10,438 nucleotides of DNA from Nitriliruptoraceae bacterium (GTDB lineage: Bacteria > Actinomycetota > Nitriliruptoria > Nitriliruptorales > Nitriliruptoraceae), in contig SLLJ01000478.1 in the NCBI GenBank assembly GCA_007134165.1, positions 1 to 10,438 on the forward strand, given 5' to 3'. This document shows positions 1-6,793 of this stretch, piece after piece; the stretch's first letter is position 1; every line of letters begins with the position of its first letter. The notes beneath the pieces were generated by a model. The model was not told the DNA's origin. It ran no database searches and saw only the letters and a list, made by a program, of their open reading frames with translations. Position numbers and translations under genes: made by a program.

Positions 1-821
1 CCGTTCATGACCTCGGTGAGCTGGTCCACCTCGACCCGCGTGCCACAGAACACCAGGGCGGCCGTGGGTGCCTCGACGTCCAGGATCCGCCCCAGCGCCG
101 CGGGCTTGTGCTGGCGGGCGACGACGTAGGCGCGCTGGTCCACCAGGTTCGGCGCCGAGCTGCTGGCCCCACCACGCCCGATGGTGACGCGCACCGGGTC
201 GTTGAGCCCTCGGGCGGCCAGCCCGGTGATGCGCGGCGGCAGCGTGGCGGAGAACAGCATCGTCTGACGCTGCTCCGGCGCGGCCGCCAGGATCGTGTCC
301 AGATCGTCGGCGAACCCGAGGTCGAGCATCTCGTCGGCCTCGTCGAGCACGACCATCTCGACGTCGTCGAGGTGCAGCGTGCCACGCCCGAGGTGGTCCA
401 CCGCCCGGCCGGGCGTGGCCACGACCACGTCCACGCCACGCTGCAGCTCCTTGAGCTGCCGCCAGATCGGCTGGCCGCCGTAGATCGGCAGCACCCGCGC
501 GTCCAGCCCGCGGCCGTAGGTGTGGATCGCCTGCGAGACCTGCATCGCCAGCTCGCGGGTCGGTACCAGCACCAGCGCCTGCGGGTACGGACCGCGTGGG
601 GGCGGTGAGAGTCGCTGCAGCAGCGGCAGGGCGAAGGCCGCGGTCTTGCCGGTCCCGGTCGCGGCCTGACCGAGCAGGTCGCGACCTTCGAGCAGCGGCG
701 GGATCGCCTGCAGCTGGATGGGAGTCGGCTCCTCGTAGCCGAGCCGAGAGAGCACGGCGAGCAGCTCGTCGCGCAGCGGCAGCGTGTCGAAGCGGATGGG
801 CGGATCGGGCACGGCGGTCAT
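1..821 (-). CDS. DEAD-box ATP-dependent RNA helicase (C-terminal part outside window)
   Basis: This ATP-dependent helicase unwinds or remodels RNA duplexes in the cytoplasm. About 273 residues are visible, covering all of RecA domain 1 and the start of domain 2. Motifs in order are the Q motif (PTPIQ at 33-37), Walker A (ATGTGKT at 54-60), PTREL (87-91), TPGR (136-139), DEAD (160-163) and SAT (191-193). The segment LVFCGTR near 256-262 begins domain 2, and the frame is still open at the window edge. The ATG at 821 is preceded by GAGGAG with a 5-nt spacer. The gene follows the antiporter stop by 37 nt on the same strand, so co-transcription is likely. The order of motifs fits CsdA/DeaD- or RhlE-like helicases, but the C-terminal region that separates these subgroups is missing, so I give no symbol. 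Confidence 0.95.
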   Translation of the reverse strand, partial: MTAVPDPPIRFDTLPLRDELLAVLSRLGYEEPTPIQLQAIPPLLEGRDLLGQAATGTGKTAAFALPLLQRLSPPPRGPYPQALVLVPTRELAMQVSQAIHTYGRGLDARVLPIYGGQPIWRQLKELQRGVDVVVATPGRAVDHLGRGTLHLDDVEMVVLDEADEMLDLGFADDLDTILAAAPEQRQTMLFSATLPPRITGLAARGLNDPVRVTIGRGGASSSAPNLVDQRAYVVARQHKPAALGRILDVEAPTAALVFCGTRVEVDQLTEVMN

Positions 822-831
822 CAGGGCTCCT

Positions 832-849
832 CGCGCAGCTGCCTGCGCG
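832..849 (-). other. Small hairpin next to the helicase ribosome-binding site
   Basis: CGCGCAG and CTGCGCG form a perfect 7-bp stem around a 4-nt loop. In the minus-strand transcript it lies between the antiporter stop and the helicase start, and its last base is the first base of the GAGGAG ribosome site. It could modulate translation of the helicase or cap the antiporter message. No T-run follows, so it is not a standard terminator. In DNA this rich in G and C a stem of this size may also be chance. Confidence 0.3.
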
Positions 850-858
850 GGGGCCGGC

Positions 859-2847
859 TCAGGTCCCGATCTGTCCGAGCTCGTCGGCCAGTCGCGCATC
901 CGCCCGGGCGGCGACCGACGCCGGGAGCACCCCGTCGTCGACCAGCCCGCGCAGCGTCTCCCGGGCCGCGATGAGGCCGAGCGCCTTGGCCTGGCGCCGC
1001 GCGAGGAGCCGCTCGTCGAGCGCTGCGTCCTGCTCGAGCGCTTCCAGGGTAGCGGCGGCGGAACGCTCCCACGACGTGAAGGGCCGCTTGGCCTCGTCGA
1101 CCGAGGTGCCCTCCACCTCGGCGAAGGCCCGGAAGCGTTCGAGCTCCTCGCCGGCACGGCGCGCCGCGAGCCGCCGGGCCGCCACCTCGACGTGGGCAGC
1201 CGCGGCCAGGTCGACCCCGATCGGTGGCGGCAGCAGGCCCACCAACCAGCGCTGGAACCGTCCCAACCACGGCAGCTCCGAACGGCGCTGGGCATGAACC
1301 CGCAGCTGCCCGAGCTCGACCTCCTCGATCTCGTCGTCGATCTCCTGCATCAGCGCACGCGTCGAGATCGGCGCGAGCAGCTGCGCATCGTGCAGGTCCT
1401 GGTAGGTCTCGCGCTCGATGTGCAGCCCGCGGAGCACCAGCAGCCGGACCTCCTGCTCGCCGGTCAACCGGGCCCGCTCGAAGCGCTCGCCGGCGTCGGC
1501 GGCGGCAACCTGCAGATGGGCGTCGACCAGCGCATCGGTGAAGCCGAGCGTCTCGAGCCGGGTGCGGATCGCGGCGATCGCGGCGAGCCGGCCGATGGCT
1601 TCCAGGTAGCGCTCCTCGTCGTCGGGCTCGTCGAGCCCGAGCGCGTGGATCAGCGCCGGCATGGTGGTGGCGTTGAGCAGCAGCGTGGTGAGCACCACCC
1701 CGGTGATCATGGCGATGAACAGCTCACGCTCGGCGAGCTCGATGGGCAGTGCCAGCGCCAGGGCCAGCGCCACCCCGCCGCGCAGCCCGCCCCACACCAG
1801 CACCGCCGAGCTGCGCCGCCCGATGCGCGGCACGGCCCCGACCCGCTCGAGCAGGCGCACCAGGGGCACGATCGCCAGCGGCCGGGCCAGCAGCACCGCC
1901 AGGATCGCAACCCCCACCGCCGGCAGGTTGTCCACCAGCAGCCCCACGTCCAGGAGCAGCCCGATGAACAGGAACAGCAACGCGTTGGCGATGAACGACA
2001 GCGCTCCCCACAGCTGGTGGAGCTGTCCGCGCACCGCCGGCTCCGCGCGGCTGTCGAGCAGCCCACCGAGCACCACGCCGGCGGCCACCGTGGCCATCAC
2101 CCCCGAGAAGCCCAGCGCCGCCTCGGCCAGCACGAACCCCCCGTAGGCGACCGCCACCGAGAGCGCAGCCGCCGGCAGCGGCTGCACGAACGGCAGCACC
2201 AGCGCGGCCAGCGCCCCGACCACAACGCCGATCAGCACCCCACCGAGGAACACCTCGACGAAGTCCCACACGCCCTGCCAGGGCGTCATGCGTCCACCCA
2301 GCGCGACGACGATCAGCACCTGGGTCAGCACGATCGCCACCCCGTCGTTGAGCAGGCTCTCGCCCTCCACCAGCGTCATCAGCCGCCGCGGGACCCCGAG
2401 CTCCCGGAACACCGCGACCACCGCCACCGGATCGGTCGCCGAGCTGAGCACCCCGAACAGCCACGCAGCCACGAGCGGGATCCCGAGCAGCGCATGCAGG
2501 CCGAGTCCGATCATCGCCGCGGACAGCGCCAGGGCAACGCTGGCGAGCACGAAGATCACCACCAGGTTGCGCAGGAACTCGCGGGTCGACAGGCCGATCG
2601 CCGCCTCGAACACCAGGATCGGGAGGAACAGGGTGACCAACACCTGCTCGAAGCCCTCACCGTCGAGCAGCGCGAGCAGCTGCGGCTGCCCGCCGAGCGC
2701 AACGATCAGGATGCCGGCCAGCGTGAGCACCACGGTCAGGGGAATACGCGCGCGCTGCGAGAACAGGCCGACGAACACCGCCACCGCCAGCAGGACCGAC
2801 AGCTCGAGCAGCGCTCCGGGCAGCGAACCGACGAGGTCCTGGGGCAT
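859..2847 (-). CDS. CPA1-family Na+/H+ antiporter with long cytoplasmic tail
   Basis: This inner-membrane secondary transporter exchanges Na+ (or K+) for H+ in pH and salt homeostasis. The protein is 662 residues from the ATG at 2847. Residues 11-404 hold about twelve hydrophobic segments. Family marks are LPILVFEAAI (75-84), ATDP (137-140), EGESLLND (161-168, with the Asn-Asp pair expected in the ion site) and GLRGGVALALALALP (354-368). Residues 405-662 form a charged, helix-rich tail without membrane segments. The start was chosen because GGGAGGG lies 5 nt upstream; in-frame TTG (2943) and ATG (2907) codons lack such a site and would add an Arg/Ala-rich stretch with no helix. The hydrolase ends 108 nt upstream and the helicase begins 37 nt downstream. 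Ion specificity cannot be read from sequence. Confidence 0.93.
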   Translation of the reverse strand: MPQDLVGSLPGALLELSVLLAVAVFVGLFSQRARIPLTVVLTLAGILIVALGGQPQLLALLDGEGFEQVLVTLFLPILVFEAAIGLSTREFLRNLVVIFVLASVALALSAAMIGLGLHALLGIPLVAAWLFGVLSSATDPVAVVAVFRELGVPRRLMTLVEGESLLNDGVAIVLTQVLIVVALGGRMTPWQGVWDFVEVFLGGVLIGVVVGALAALVLPFVQPLPAAALSVAVAYGGFVLAEAALGFSGVMATVAAGVVLGGLLDSRAEPAVRGQLHQLWGALSFIANALLFLFIGLLLDVGLLVDNLPAVGVAILAVLLARPLAIVPLVRLLERVGAVPRIGRRSSAVLVWGGLRGGVALALALALPIELAERELFIAMITGVVLTTLLLNATTMPALIHALGLDEPDDEERYLEAIGRLAAIAAIRTRLETLGFTDALVDAHLQVAAADAGERFERARLTGEQEVRLLVLRGLHIERETYQDLHDAQLLAPISTRALMQEIDDEIEEVELGQLRVHAQRRSELPWLGRFQRWLVGLLPPPIGVDLAAAAHVEVAARRLAARRAGEELERFRAFAEVEGTSVDEAKRPFTSWERSAAATLEALEQDAALDERLLARRQAKALGLIAARETLRGLVDDGVLPASVAARADARLADELGQIGT

Positions 2848-2852
2848 GCCGG

Positions 2853-2859
2853 CCCTCCC
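2853..2859 (-). promoter_or_regulatory. Ribosome-binding site fixing the antiporter start
   Basis: GGGAGGG on the minus strand, 5 nt before the ATG at 2847. It supports this start over the upstream in-frame TTG at 2943 and ATG at 2907. Confidence 0.7.
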
Positions 2860-2871
2860 ACCCACGCACCC

Positions 2872-2889
2872 GCGACCGGTACCGGTCGC
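2872..2889. promoter_or_regulatory. 18-bp perfect palindrome, candidate operator upstream of the antiporter
   Basis: GCGACCGGT is followed at once by its reverse complement ACCGGTCGC, giving a perfect 18-bp dyad. It lies 25-42 bp upstream of the antiporter ATG and 67-84 nt past the hydrolase stop. As RNA it could fold only as a 7-bp stem with a GTAC loop, and no T-run follows, so a dimeric repressor site is more likely than a terminator. No regulator gene is adjacent. A TTGACC hexamer (minus strand, 2943-2938) further upstream resembles a -35 element, but I see no convincing -10 at the right distance. Confidence 0.45.
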
Positions 2890-2955
2890 CGCGCGGGCTG
2901 CCTGCATGCTCCCACGGCGTGCGGCAGCTGTCCACCCGGTCAACGCCCGACGTGG

Positions 2956-4176
2956 TCAGGCGGCCGGTCGTGCTGCCAGAACCTCCCGGAGGTGGTCGGC
3001 CACGGCCGGACTGCGCACCAGCGTGGTGTGAGCGGCAGCCACGGGCACCACCACCACCTGCCCGCCGGACCCGATCTGCCGCCACCGACCCGCACCGGTC
3101 GCCGAGGCTGCCCGCACCAGCCCGTCACCGAAGACCAGGTTGAGCGGATGGCGCGGATCCGGACGCAGCTGTCCGACGACGAGATGGTGGACCACCTGCT
3201 CGCTCCACGGCTCATCGGGCACCCGGCCGGTCAGCAGCCCGTCGATGGGAGCCTGCCCCCACCCGTCCGCCCGCAGCATGCCGAAGCGCAGATCCTTGAT
3301 CCCGCGGGAGCGCCGGTCGATCAGCGCGCCGATCGGAGCGGTGCGCGCCGAGGCCGAGCGCAGCGTCCAGGTGCCGACGTTGGCCGTCTTCTCCAGCCAC
3401 GAGCCGAGGTGGGGACTGGCCAGCATGAGGACCTGACCCAGCCGTCGCGGCCAGACCATACGCCGCTCACCGGCGGTCTGTGCCGCTGAGCGGGCCACCA
3501 GCCCACCCATCGAGTGCCCCACGATCGTGAGCGTCTCGACGGGCACCGGCCAGGCAGCAACCAACTGCTCGAGCAGCGTGGCCAGCTCCTCCCCGTTGCG
3601 TCCGATCGCCCGTCCGGTCGGGTAGCGCACGAGCACCGGGCTCGCCCCGGCTTCGGTGGCGAGATCCGGCAGCCGCTCCCGGCCCGGGCCACCGCTCGAC
3701 CACACCGACTCCGTGTGGACCAGCCCGTGCACGAACACCACCAGGTGACGGCCGGCGTCGGGGTAGGCGGCGGCCAGCGCCGCCGCGCTGACCTCGAGGT
3801 CACGGCCGTCGTGGCGCAGCGTCAGCGGCAGGTCGAGCTCCGGGGCGAGCGCGAGCAGCCGCTCGTCGAGCACCCCGTGGGCGATGGCCCGGGCCCCGAG
3901 GGCGGTCGGTGACGGAGGTGCCTTCGCGCTGCCCAGCAGGCTGCCCGCCGCAGCACCGACCTCGCCGAGCCCGATCAGACCAGCCTCGACCAGTCCATAG
4001 GCCCGGTCGGTGATCGCGTGGTCGATGCGCTTGATCGGCGCGCCGATCGGCCCGATCCAGCGGTAGGCACCGTCGCTGATCGCGCGGTGCATGGTGCGCA
4101 CGGTGGGCAGGACCACCCGGGCGGCGGTCCCGGCGACCAGCCGGGCCCAGCCCCGAACCTCGGCGGCGGGCGGCAC
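2956..4176 (-). CDS. Alpha/beta-hydrolase, lipase/esterase (PGAP1-like) family
   Basis: A serine hydrolase, probably an esterase or lipase; the substrate is unknown. From the GTG at 4176 it is 406 residues. The hydrolase core starts near residue 142 with VVFVHGL, the oxyanion strand. The nucleophile elbow GHSMGG places Ser at 222, Asp351 lies in GDGLV, and His383 in AAHTTLV completes a credible triad. SPHLGSWLEK (254-263) is typical of lipases of this group. Residues 1-115 are a separate Ala/Arg-rich region with no clear signal peptide and a repeated motif (AISD-AY, AITD-AY). The start was chosen because AGGGGAGGG lies just upstream. A longer GTG start at 4257 has no such site and adds a low-complexity Arg/Ala leader. 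It is the first gene of a leftward series with the antiporter and helicase, though the 108-bp gap after it may hold a separate promoter. Confidence 0.85.
   Translation of the reverse strand: MPPAAEVRGWARLVAGTAARVVLPTVRTMHRAISDGAYRWIGPIGAPIKRIDHAITDRAYGLVEAGLIGLGEVGAAAGSLLGSAKAPPSPTALGARAIAHGVLDERLLALAPELDLPLTLRHDGRDLEVSAAALAAAYPDAGRHLVVFVHGLVHTESVWSSGGPGRERLPDLATEAGASPVLVRYPTGRAIGRNGEELATLLEQLVAAWPVPVETLTIVGHSMGGLVARSAAQTAGERRMVWPRRLGQVLMLASPHLGSWLEKTANVGTWTLRSASARTAPIGALIDRRSRGIKDLRFGMLRADGWGQAPIDGLLTGRVPDEPWSEQVVHHLVVGQLRPDPRHPLNLVFGDGLVRAASATGAGRWRQIGSGGQVVVVPVAAAHTTLVRSPAVADHLREVLAARPAA
3997..4089 (-). repeat. Two-copy internal peptide repeat in the hydrolase N-terminal region
   Basis: Residues 30-38 (HRAISDGAY) and 52-60 (DHAITDRAY) share the pattern xxAI[ST]DxAY, offset by 22 residues. 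Each copy is followed by small and hydrophobic residues (IGPIGAP and LIGLGEV). This suggests duplicated helices ahead of the catalytic domain. The repeat is degenerate and could be coincidental. Confidence 0.35.
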
Positions 4177-4317
4177 GGACCCTCCCCTGATCGCGGCGGC
4201 TGACCGGACGGCGCTGCTCGCCGCGCGGACCCTAGCGCCCTTCCGAGCTCGGCGCACCGGATCGGTTGCTAGCGTCGATTCGCGCCATGAACCGGGATCC
4301 TGGGAGCGAGCCGACCC
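4177..4317. promoter_or_regulatory. Divergent intergenic region between the hydrolase and RDD genes
   Basis: These 141 bp must hold promoters for both directions. Candidate -10 hexamers are TAGGGT on the minus strand (4234-4229) and TAGCGT on the plus strand (4270-4275). No good -35 sits at the right distance from either, so both are weak calls. A 10-bp palindrome, CCGAGCTCGG (4243-4252), lies between them and could be an operator. Confidence 0.3.
4180..4188 (-). promoter_or_regulatory. Ribosome-binding site supporting the hydrolase GTG start
   Basis: AGGGGAGGG on the minus strand, with the GGAGG core 4 nt before the GTG at 4176. The spacer is slightly short, but no other candidate start of this gene has a comparable site. 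Confidence 0.55.
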
Positions 4318-4872
4318 ATGCCAGCCGCCGAGCCGACCGTCGATCGTCCTGCGCCAGGCGAGCCTGCCCCCGGTCTCGATGAGCGGTCACGATCGGCGCT
4401 CGCCCGTCGGGCGCTCGCCGATGTCCTGGACGCCGTGATCGCCCTGCTCGCCGCCGCCGTGGGCGCCCTGGGTGGGGTGGTGGTCGTGATCGTCACCTCC
4501 GTGGGCGAGTCGAGCGCCCCGACCCTCGGGACCGTCGGCGCCGGTGCCCTGGCGGTGCTCGGCGTGCTCGCCGCGCTGGTGGTGCTGGTCGGCGGCGACA
4601 TCCGGGGCACCAGCCCGGGCCGACGGCTCGCCGGGGTCCGACTGATCGCCGCAGACGGCAACGCGCCGGTGTGGTGGCGGGGACTGGCGCGCGGCGGCGT
4701 GCGCACCCTGGCGCTCGTCCTGCTGCTGCTCGACACGACCCTCGGACTGCTGCTGCTCGGGGTGCTGCTGGGCCCGGCCCTGCTCGGCGCCGACGGGCGC
4801 GGCCTGCATGACCGCCTGCTGGCCACTCGCGTGGTACGCCGGAGGTCCGACGACGCCGAGGTGCCGGGATGA
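4318..4872 (+). CDS. RDD-family integral membrane protein
   Basis: A 184-residue membrane protein of a family whose molecular role is mostly undefined; some members are linked to ion transport or cell-envelope functions. The N-terminal 25 residues are Pro/Glu-rich and probably cytoplasmic. The naming residues appear in RALADVLD (Arg31, Asp35, Asp38) at the start of the first hydrophobic segment (about 36-60). A second segment covers about 71-92. GTSPGRRLAGVRLI (97-110) matches the conserved cytoplasmic loop, a Leu-rich stretch at about 128-157 is the third membrane region, and GLHDRLLATRVV (162-173) is the conserved C-terminal motif. The ribosome site is weak (GGGAG, 11 nt before the ATG). 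Its TGA overlaps the next ATG (ATGA), so it is translationally coupled to the Tat-exported PLP enzyme. Confidence 0.88.
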   Translation: MPAAEPTVDRPAPGEPAPGLDERSRSALARRALADVLDAVIALLAAAVGALGGVVVVIVTSVGESSAPTLGTVGAGALAVLGVLAALVVLVGGDIRGTSPGRRLAGVRLIAADGNAPVWWRGLARGGVRTLALVLLLLDTTLGLLLLGVLLGPALLGADGRGLHDRLLATRVVRRRSDDAEVPG

Positions 4873-6239
4873 GCACCACACCTCCTGCTGGCCTCAGCCG
4901 CCGCGCCCTGCTGACCGGTGCCGCCGCCCTCGGCGTCGGCCTGGCCGCCACCGGCGGGGGCCGGCTGCGCTCGTCCACCTCCCCCACCCCGGCCGTCCTC
5001 GGCGACGAGCCGCTGGCTCTGCGCGCAGCCCCGGAGCACACCGGACGCACGACGCCGCTGCCCGACCTGGCCGCACTGGCCGCCGAGGTCGGTGCGGGTG
5101 AGCCGGTCTGCTTCGTGGACCTCGGCGGGCTGGAGGCCAACCTCGCGCTGCTGGCCAGCTTCGCGGCGGATCACGGCTGGAGCCTGCGGCCATCGCTGAA
5201 GTCGCTGCAGTCCCCCGAGTTCACCGGGGCCGTTCTCGCGCAGCTCCCCGAGCCCCGCGGGATGGTCTTCCACCTGCGGCACGTGGATCCGATCGTCGCC
5301 GCCGCACCCGAGCACGTCGACCTGCTGACCGGCTACGTCCCCACGCTCGGCGAGCTCGCGGCCCACCTCGCCCGGCCCGGACCCGAGCGACCCCACCGTC
5401 TGCGGCTCACCGTGGACAGCCTCCCACTGCTCGAGCGCACGATCGAGCTGGCCCGTGACGGCGCACGTGCGCTGCCCGTGGAGCTGTGCTTCGAGCTCGA
5501 CGCCGGCAGTGGCCGCGGTGGATTCACCGACGTCGACGACGTGGTCGCGGCCGCGCGCCTGCTCGTCGACGCACCGGACGCCGTCCGGCTCACCGCCCTG
5601 CTGTGCTACGACGGGCACGCCACGCTGTCACCGGCCACGCCGCTGCGCCGAACCATCGCGGCGGATGCGCGGCGCCGCCTCGCGCGGCTGCACGAGGCCC
5701 TGCGAGAGGCCGCCGGCGGTGCCGTCGAGGAGCTGGAGATCAACGGGCCCGGCAGCTCGAACTACACCCAGTGGGTCGGCGACGAGCTGCTCACCGAGAT
5801 CAGCCCCGGCTCCGCGCTGCTCTATGCGCGCTACCTGCGGGCCGGCTTCGACGACGACGCCCTCGAGCTGGCCTGTGTCCTGGCCGCCCCGGTGCTGCGG
5901 GTCGTCGGCCGCCTGCCCCGCGTCCCCCTGACCGCGATCGAGCTGCCGGGAGCCGACCGCGACCAGCTCATGCTCAAGGGTGGCGGATGGCCCTCAGGCG
6001 GCGGTCGTCAACCAACGATGATCTGGCCCGAGGGCCTCGAGGACAACGAGCTGTACGGCGGACGCGGGAACAACACCGGGACCGTGACGGCCCCGGCCGG
6101 CTCGCTGGGACTCGGCGACTACCTGCTGCTCTGGCCCCACCAGGTCGGCGACGCGATCGACCACTTCGGCGCGGTCACCGCCGTGCGTGACGGTCGGGTC
6201 GAGGCCAGCTGGCCCACCTTCGCACGGTGGGGCGCCTGA
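4869..6239 (+). CDS. Tat-exported PLP-dependent enzyme, alanine racemase / D-threonine aldolase-like (fold type III)
   Basis: Probably an amino-acid racemase, aldolase or dehydratase acting outside the cytoplasmic membrane; the substrate is unknown. The protein is 456 residues. The N-terminus carries a twin-arginine signal, SRRALLT (10-16), followed by a hydrophobic Ala/Leu/Gly stretch to about 30. The catalytic barrel starts near 79 with VCFVDLGGLEANLALL. RPSLKSLQSPEF (107-118) matches the cofactor motif, with Lys111 the probable PLP Schiff-base residue. The C-terminal domain ends in a segment resembling the D-serine dehydratase/D-threonine aldolase metal site, but it reads PHQVGD (His424, Asp428) in place of the usual His-Cys or His-Cys-Asp arrangement. 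Tat export fits a protein that folds around its cofactor in the cytoplasm. GAGG lies 6 nt before the ATG, which overlaps the RDD stop. The enzyme class is inferred from fold motifs; the exact reaction is not resolved. Confidence 0.85.
   Translation: MSTTPPAGLSRRALLTGAAALGVGLAATGGGRLRSSTSPTPAVLGDEPLALRAAPEHTGRTTPLPDLAALAAEVGAGEPVCFVDLGGLEANLALLASFAADHGWSLRPSLKSLQSPEFTGAVLAQLPEPRGMVFHLRHVDPIVAAAPEHVDLLTGYVPTLGELAAHLARPGPERPHRLRLTVDSLPLLERTIELARDGARALPVELCFELDAGSGRGGFTDVDDVVAAARLLVDAPDAVRLTALLCYDGHATLSPATPLRRTIAADARRRLARLHEALREAAGGAVEELEINGPGSSNYTQWVGDELLTEISPGSALLYARYLRAGFDDDALELACVLAAPVLRVVGRLPRVPLTAIELPGADRDQLMLKGGGWPSGGGRQPTMIWPEGLEDNELYGGRGNNTGTVTAPAGSLGLGDYLLLWPHQVGDAIDHFGAVTAVRDGRVEASWPTFARWGA
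4896..4916 (+). other. Twin-arginine (Tat) signal motif of the PLP enzyme
   Basis: The codons read SRRALLT, close to the Tat consensus S/T-R-R-x-F-L-K, followed by a hydrophobic region rich in Ala, Leu and Gly and then polar sequence from about residue 29. The signal-peptidase site is not clear, so the protein might be released or stay anchored. Confidence 0.75.
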
Positions 6240-6252
6240 TCCCCGCGGCCGG

Positions 6253-6705
6253 TCACCGCCCGAGGGGGTCGGCCCGCTCCAGCAGTCGCGTGAGCACCAC
6301 CAGGCTGCGGGTCTGGGTGATGATCGGCTCGCTGCGGATGCGCTGGAGCACGTCCTCGAGGTGGGCGGTGTCGCGCACCCGCAGGTGCAGCAGCGCGTCG
6401 TGGTCCCCGGTGACCGTGTAGGCGGCGATCACCTCCGGATGCTTGGCCACGGCCGTGCGGATGCGGTCCGGTTCGGTGCGCCCCTCGCAGTACACGGCCA
6501 CGAAGGCCTCGGTGGTCCAGCCCAGCGCCCGCGGATCGGTCAGGGCGGTGAACCCGGTGATGACCCCCTCCGCCAGCAGCCGGTCCACCCGACGCTTGAC
6601 CGCCGGCGCGGAGAGCCCCACCTCGCTGCCGATCGTGCGGAAGCTCGCCCGGGCGTCCTTCTGCAGCCACGCGACGATCTGCCGGTCGATCTCGTCGAGA
6701 CGCAC
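6253..6705 (-). CDS. Lrp/AsnC-family transcriptional regulator
   Basis: A 150-residue DNA-binding regulator that normally forms dimers or octamers and senses an amino acid. The N-terminal winged helix-turn-helix covers about 4-50: LDEIDRQIVAWLQKDAR, then VGLSAPAVKRRVDRLLAEGVI with the recognition helix. The C-terminal RAM effector domain starts near 66 and contains the characteristic GDHDALLHLRV. The GTG at 6705 was chosen because it gives the usual family length, starts directly at the helix-turn-helix, and has GAGG 8 nt upstream; the longer open frame to 6846 is Arg/Cys-rich and overlaps the serpin. Its stop faces that of the PLP enzyme, 13 nt away. In Mycobacterium tuberculosis, as I recall, an AsnC-type gene (Rv2324) adjoins a homologous arginine-hydrolase/rocD cluster, so control of the pair at 8356-10438 is the likely role. 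Effector unknown. Confidence 0.92.
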   Translation of the reverse strand: MRLDEIDRQIVAWLQKDARASFRTIGSEVGLSAPAVKRRVDRLLAEGVITGFTALTDPRALGWTTEAFVAVYCEGRTEPDRIRTAVAKHPEVIAAYTVTGDHDALLHLRVRDTAHLEDVLQRIRSEPIITQTRSLVVLTRLLERADPLGR

Positions 6706-6793
6706 CGAAGCATCCTCACCTTCGGCATCGGTTCGGGTCCCCGGCAACCTAGCGCCGCGCGCCGCGGTCCGATCACGACGTGCTCGCGGTTGC
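6706..6793 (-). promoter_or_regulatory. Candidate promoter region of the Lrp/AsnC gene
   Basis: The 88-bp gap after the serpin stop contains TAGGTT on the minus strand (6751-6746), a plausible -10 that would give a leader of about 34 nt; I see no strong -35. GCAACC (6744-6749) and GGTTGC (6788-6793) form a wide inverted repeat, and a GATCA pentamer lies at 6771-6775. These could serve autoregulation, common in this family. No terminator with a T-run follows the serpin, so read-through from the serpin gene is also possible. Confidence 0.35.

Noticed and set aside
2872..2889. Reading the 18-bp palindrome as an intrinsic terminator of the hydrolase gene.
   Set aside because: There is no loop in the DNA dyad beyond a GTAC core and no T-run on either side, so operator is the better reading.
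784..3489. A 901-residue open frame on the plus strand opposite the antiporter and the end of the hydrolase gene.
   Set aside because: It is very rich in Gln, His, Arg and Pro with no recognisable domain, while the opposite strand encodes a complete CPA1 antiporter. Long antisense frames are expected in high-GC coding DNA.
4033..4048. A 16-bp perfect palindrome, GATCGGCG/CGCCGATC, inside the hydrolase gene.
   Set aside because: It falls in well-supported coding sequence (an Ile-Gly-Ala-Pro-Ile run) and is explained by preferred GC-rich codons; a similar imperfect string recurs near 3320 over a like peptide.
4269..5618. A 449-residue minus-strand frame opposite the RDD and PLP-enzyme genes.
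   Set aside because: Low-complexity Arg/Ser/Pro/Gly composition and no motif; the plus strand carries clear RDD and fold-III PLP motifs.
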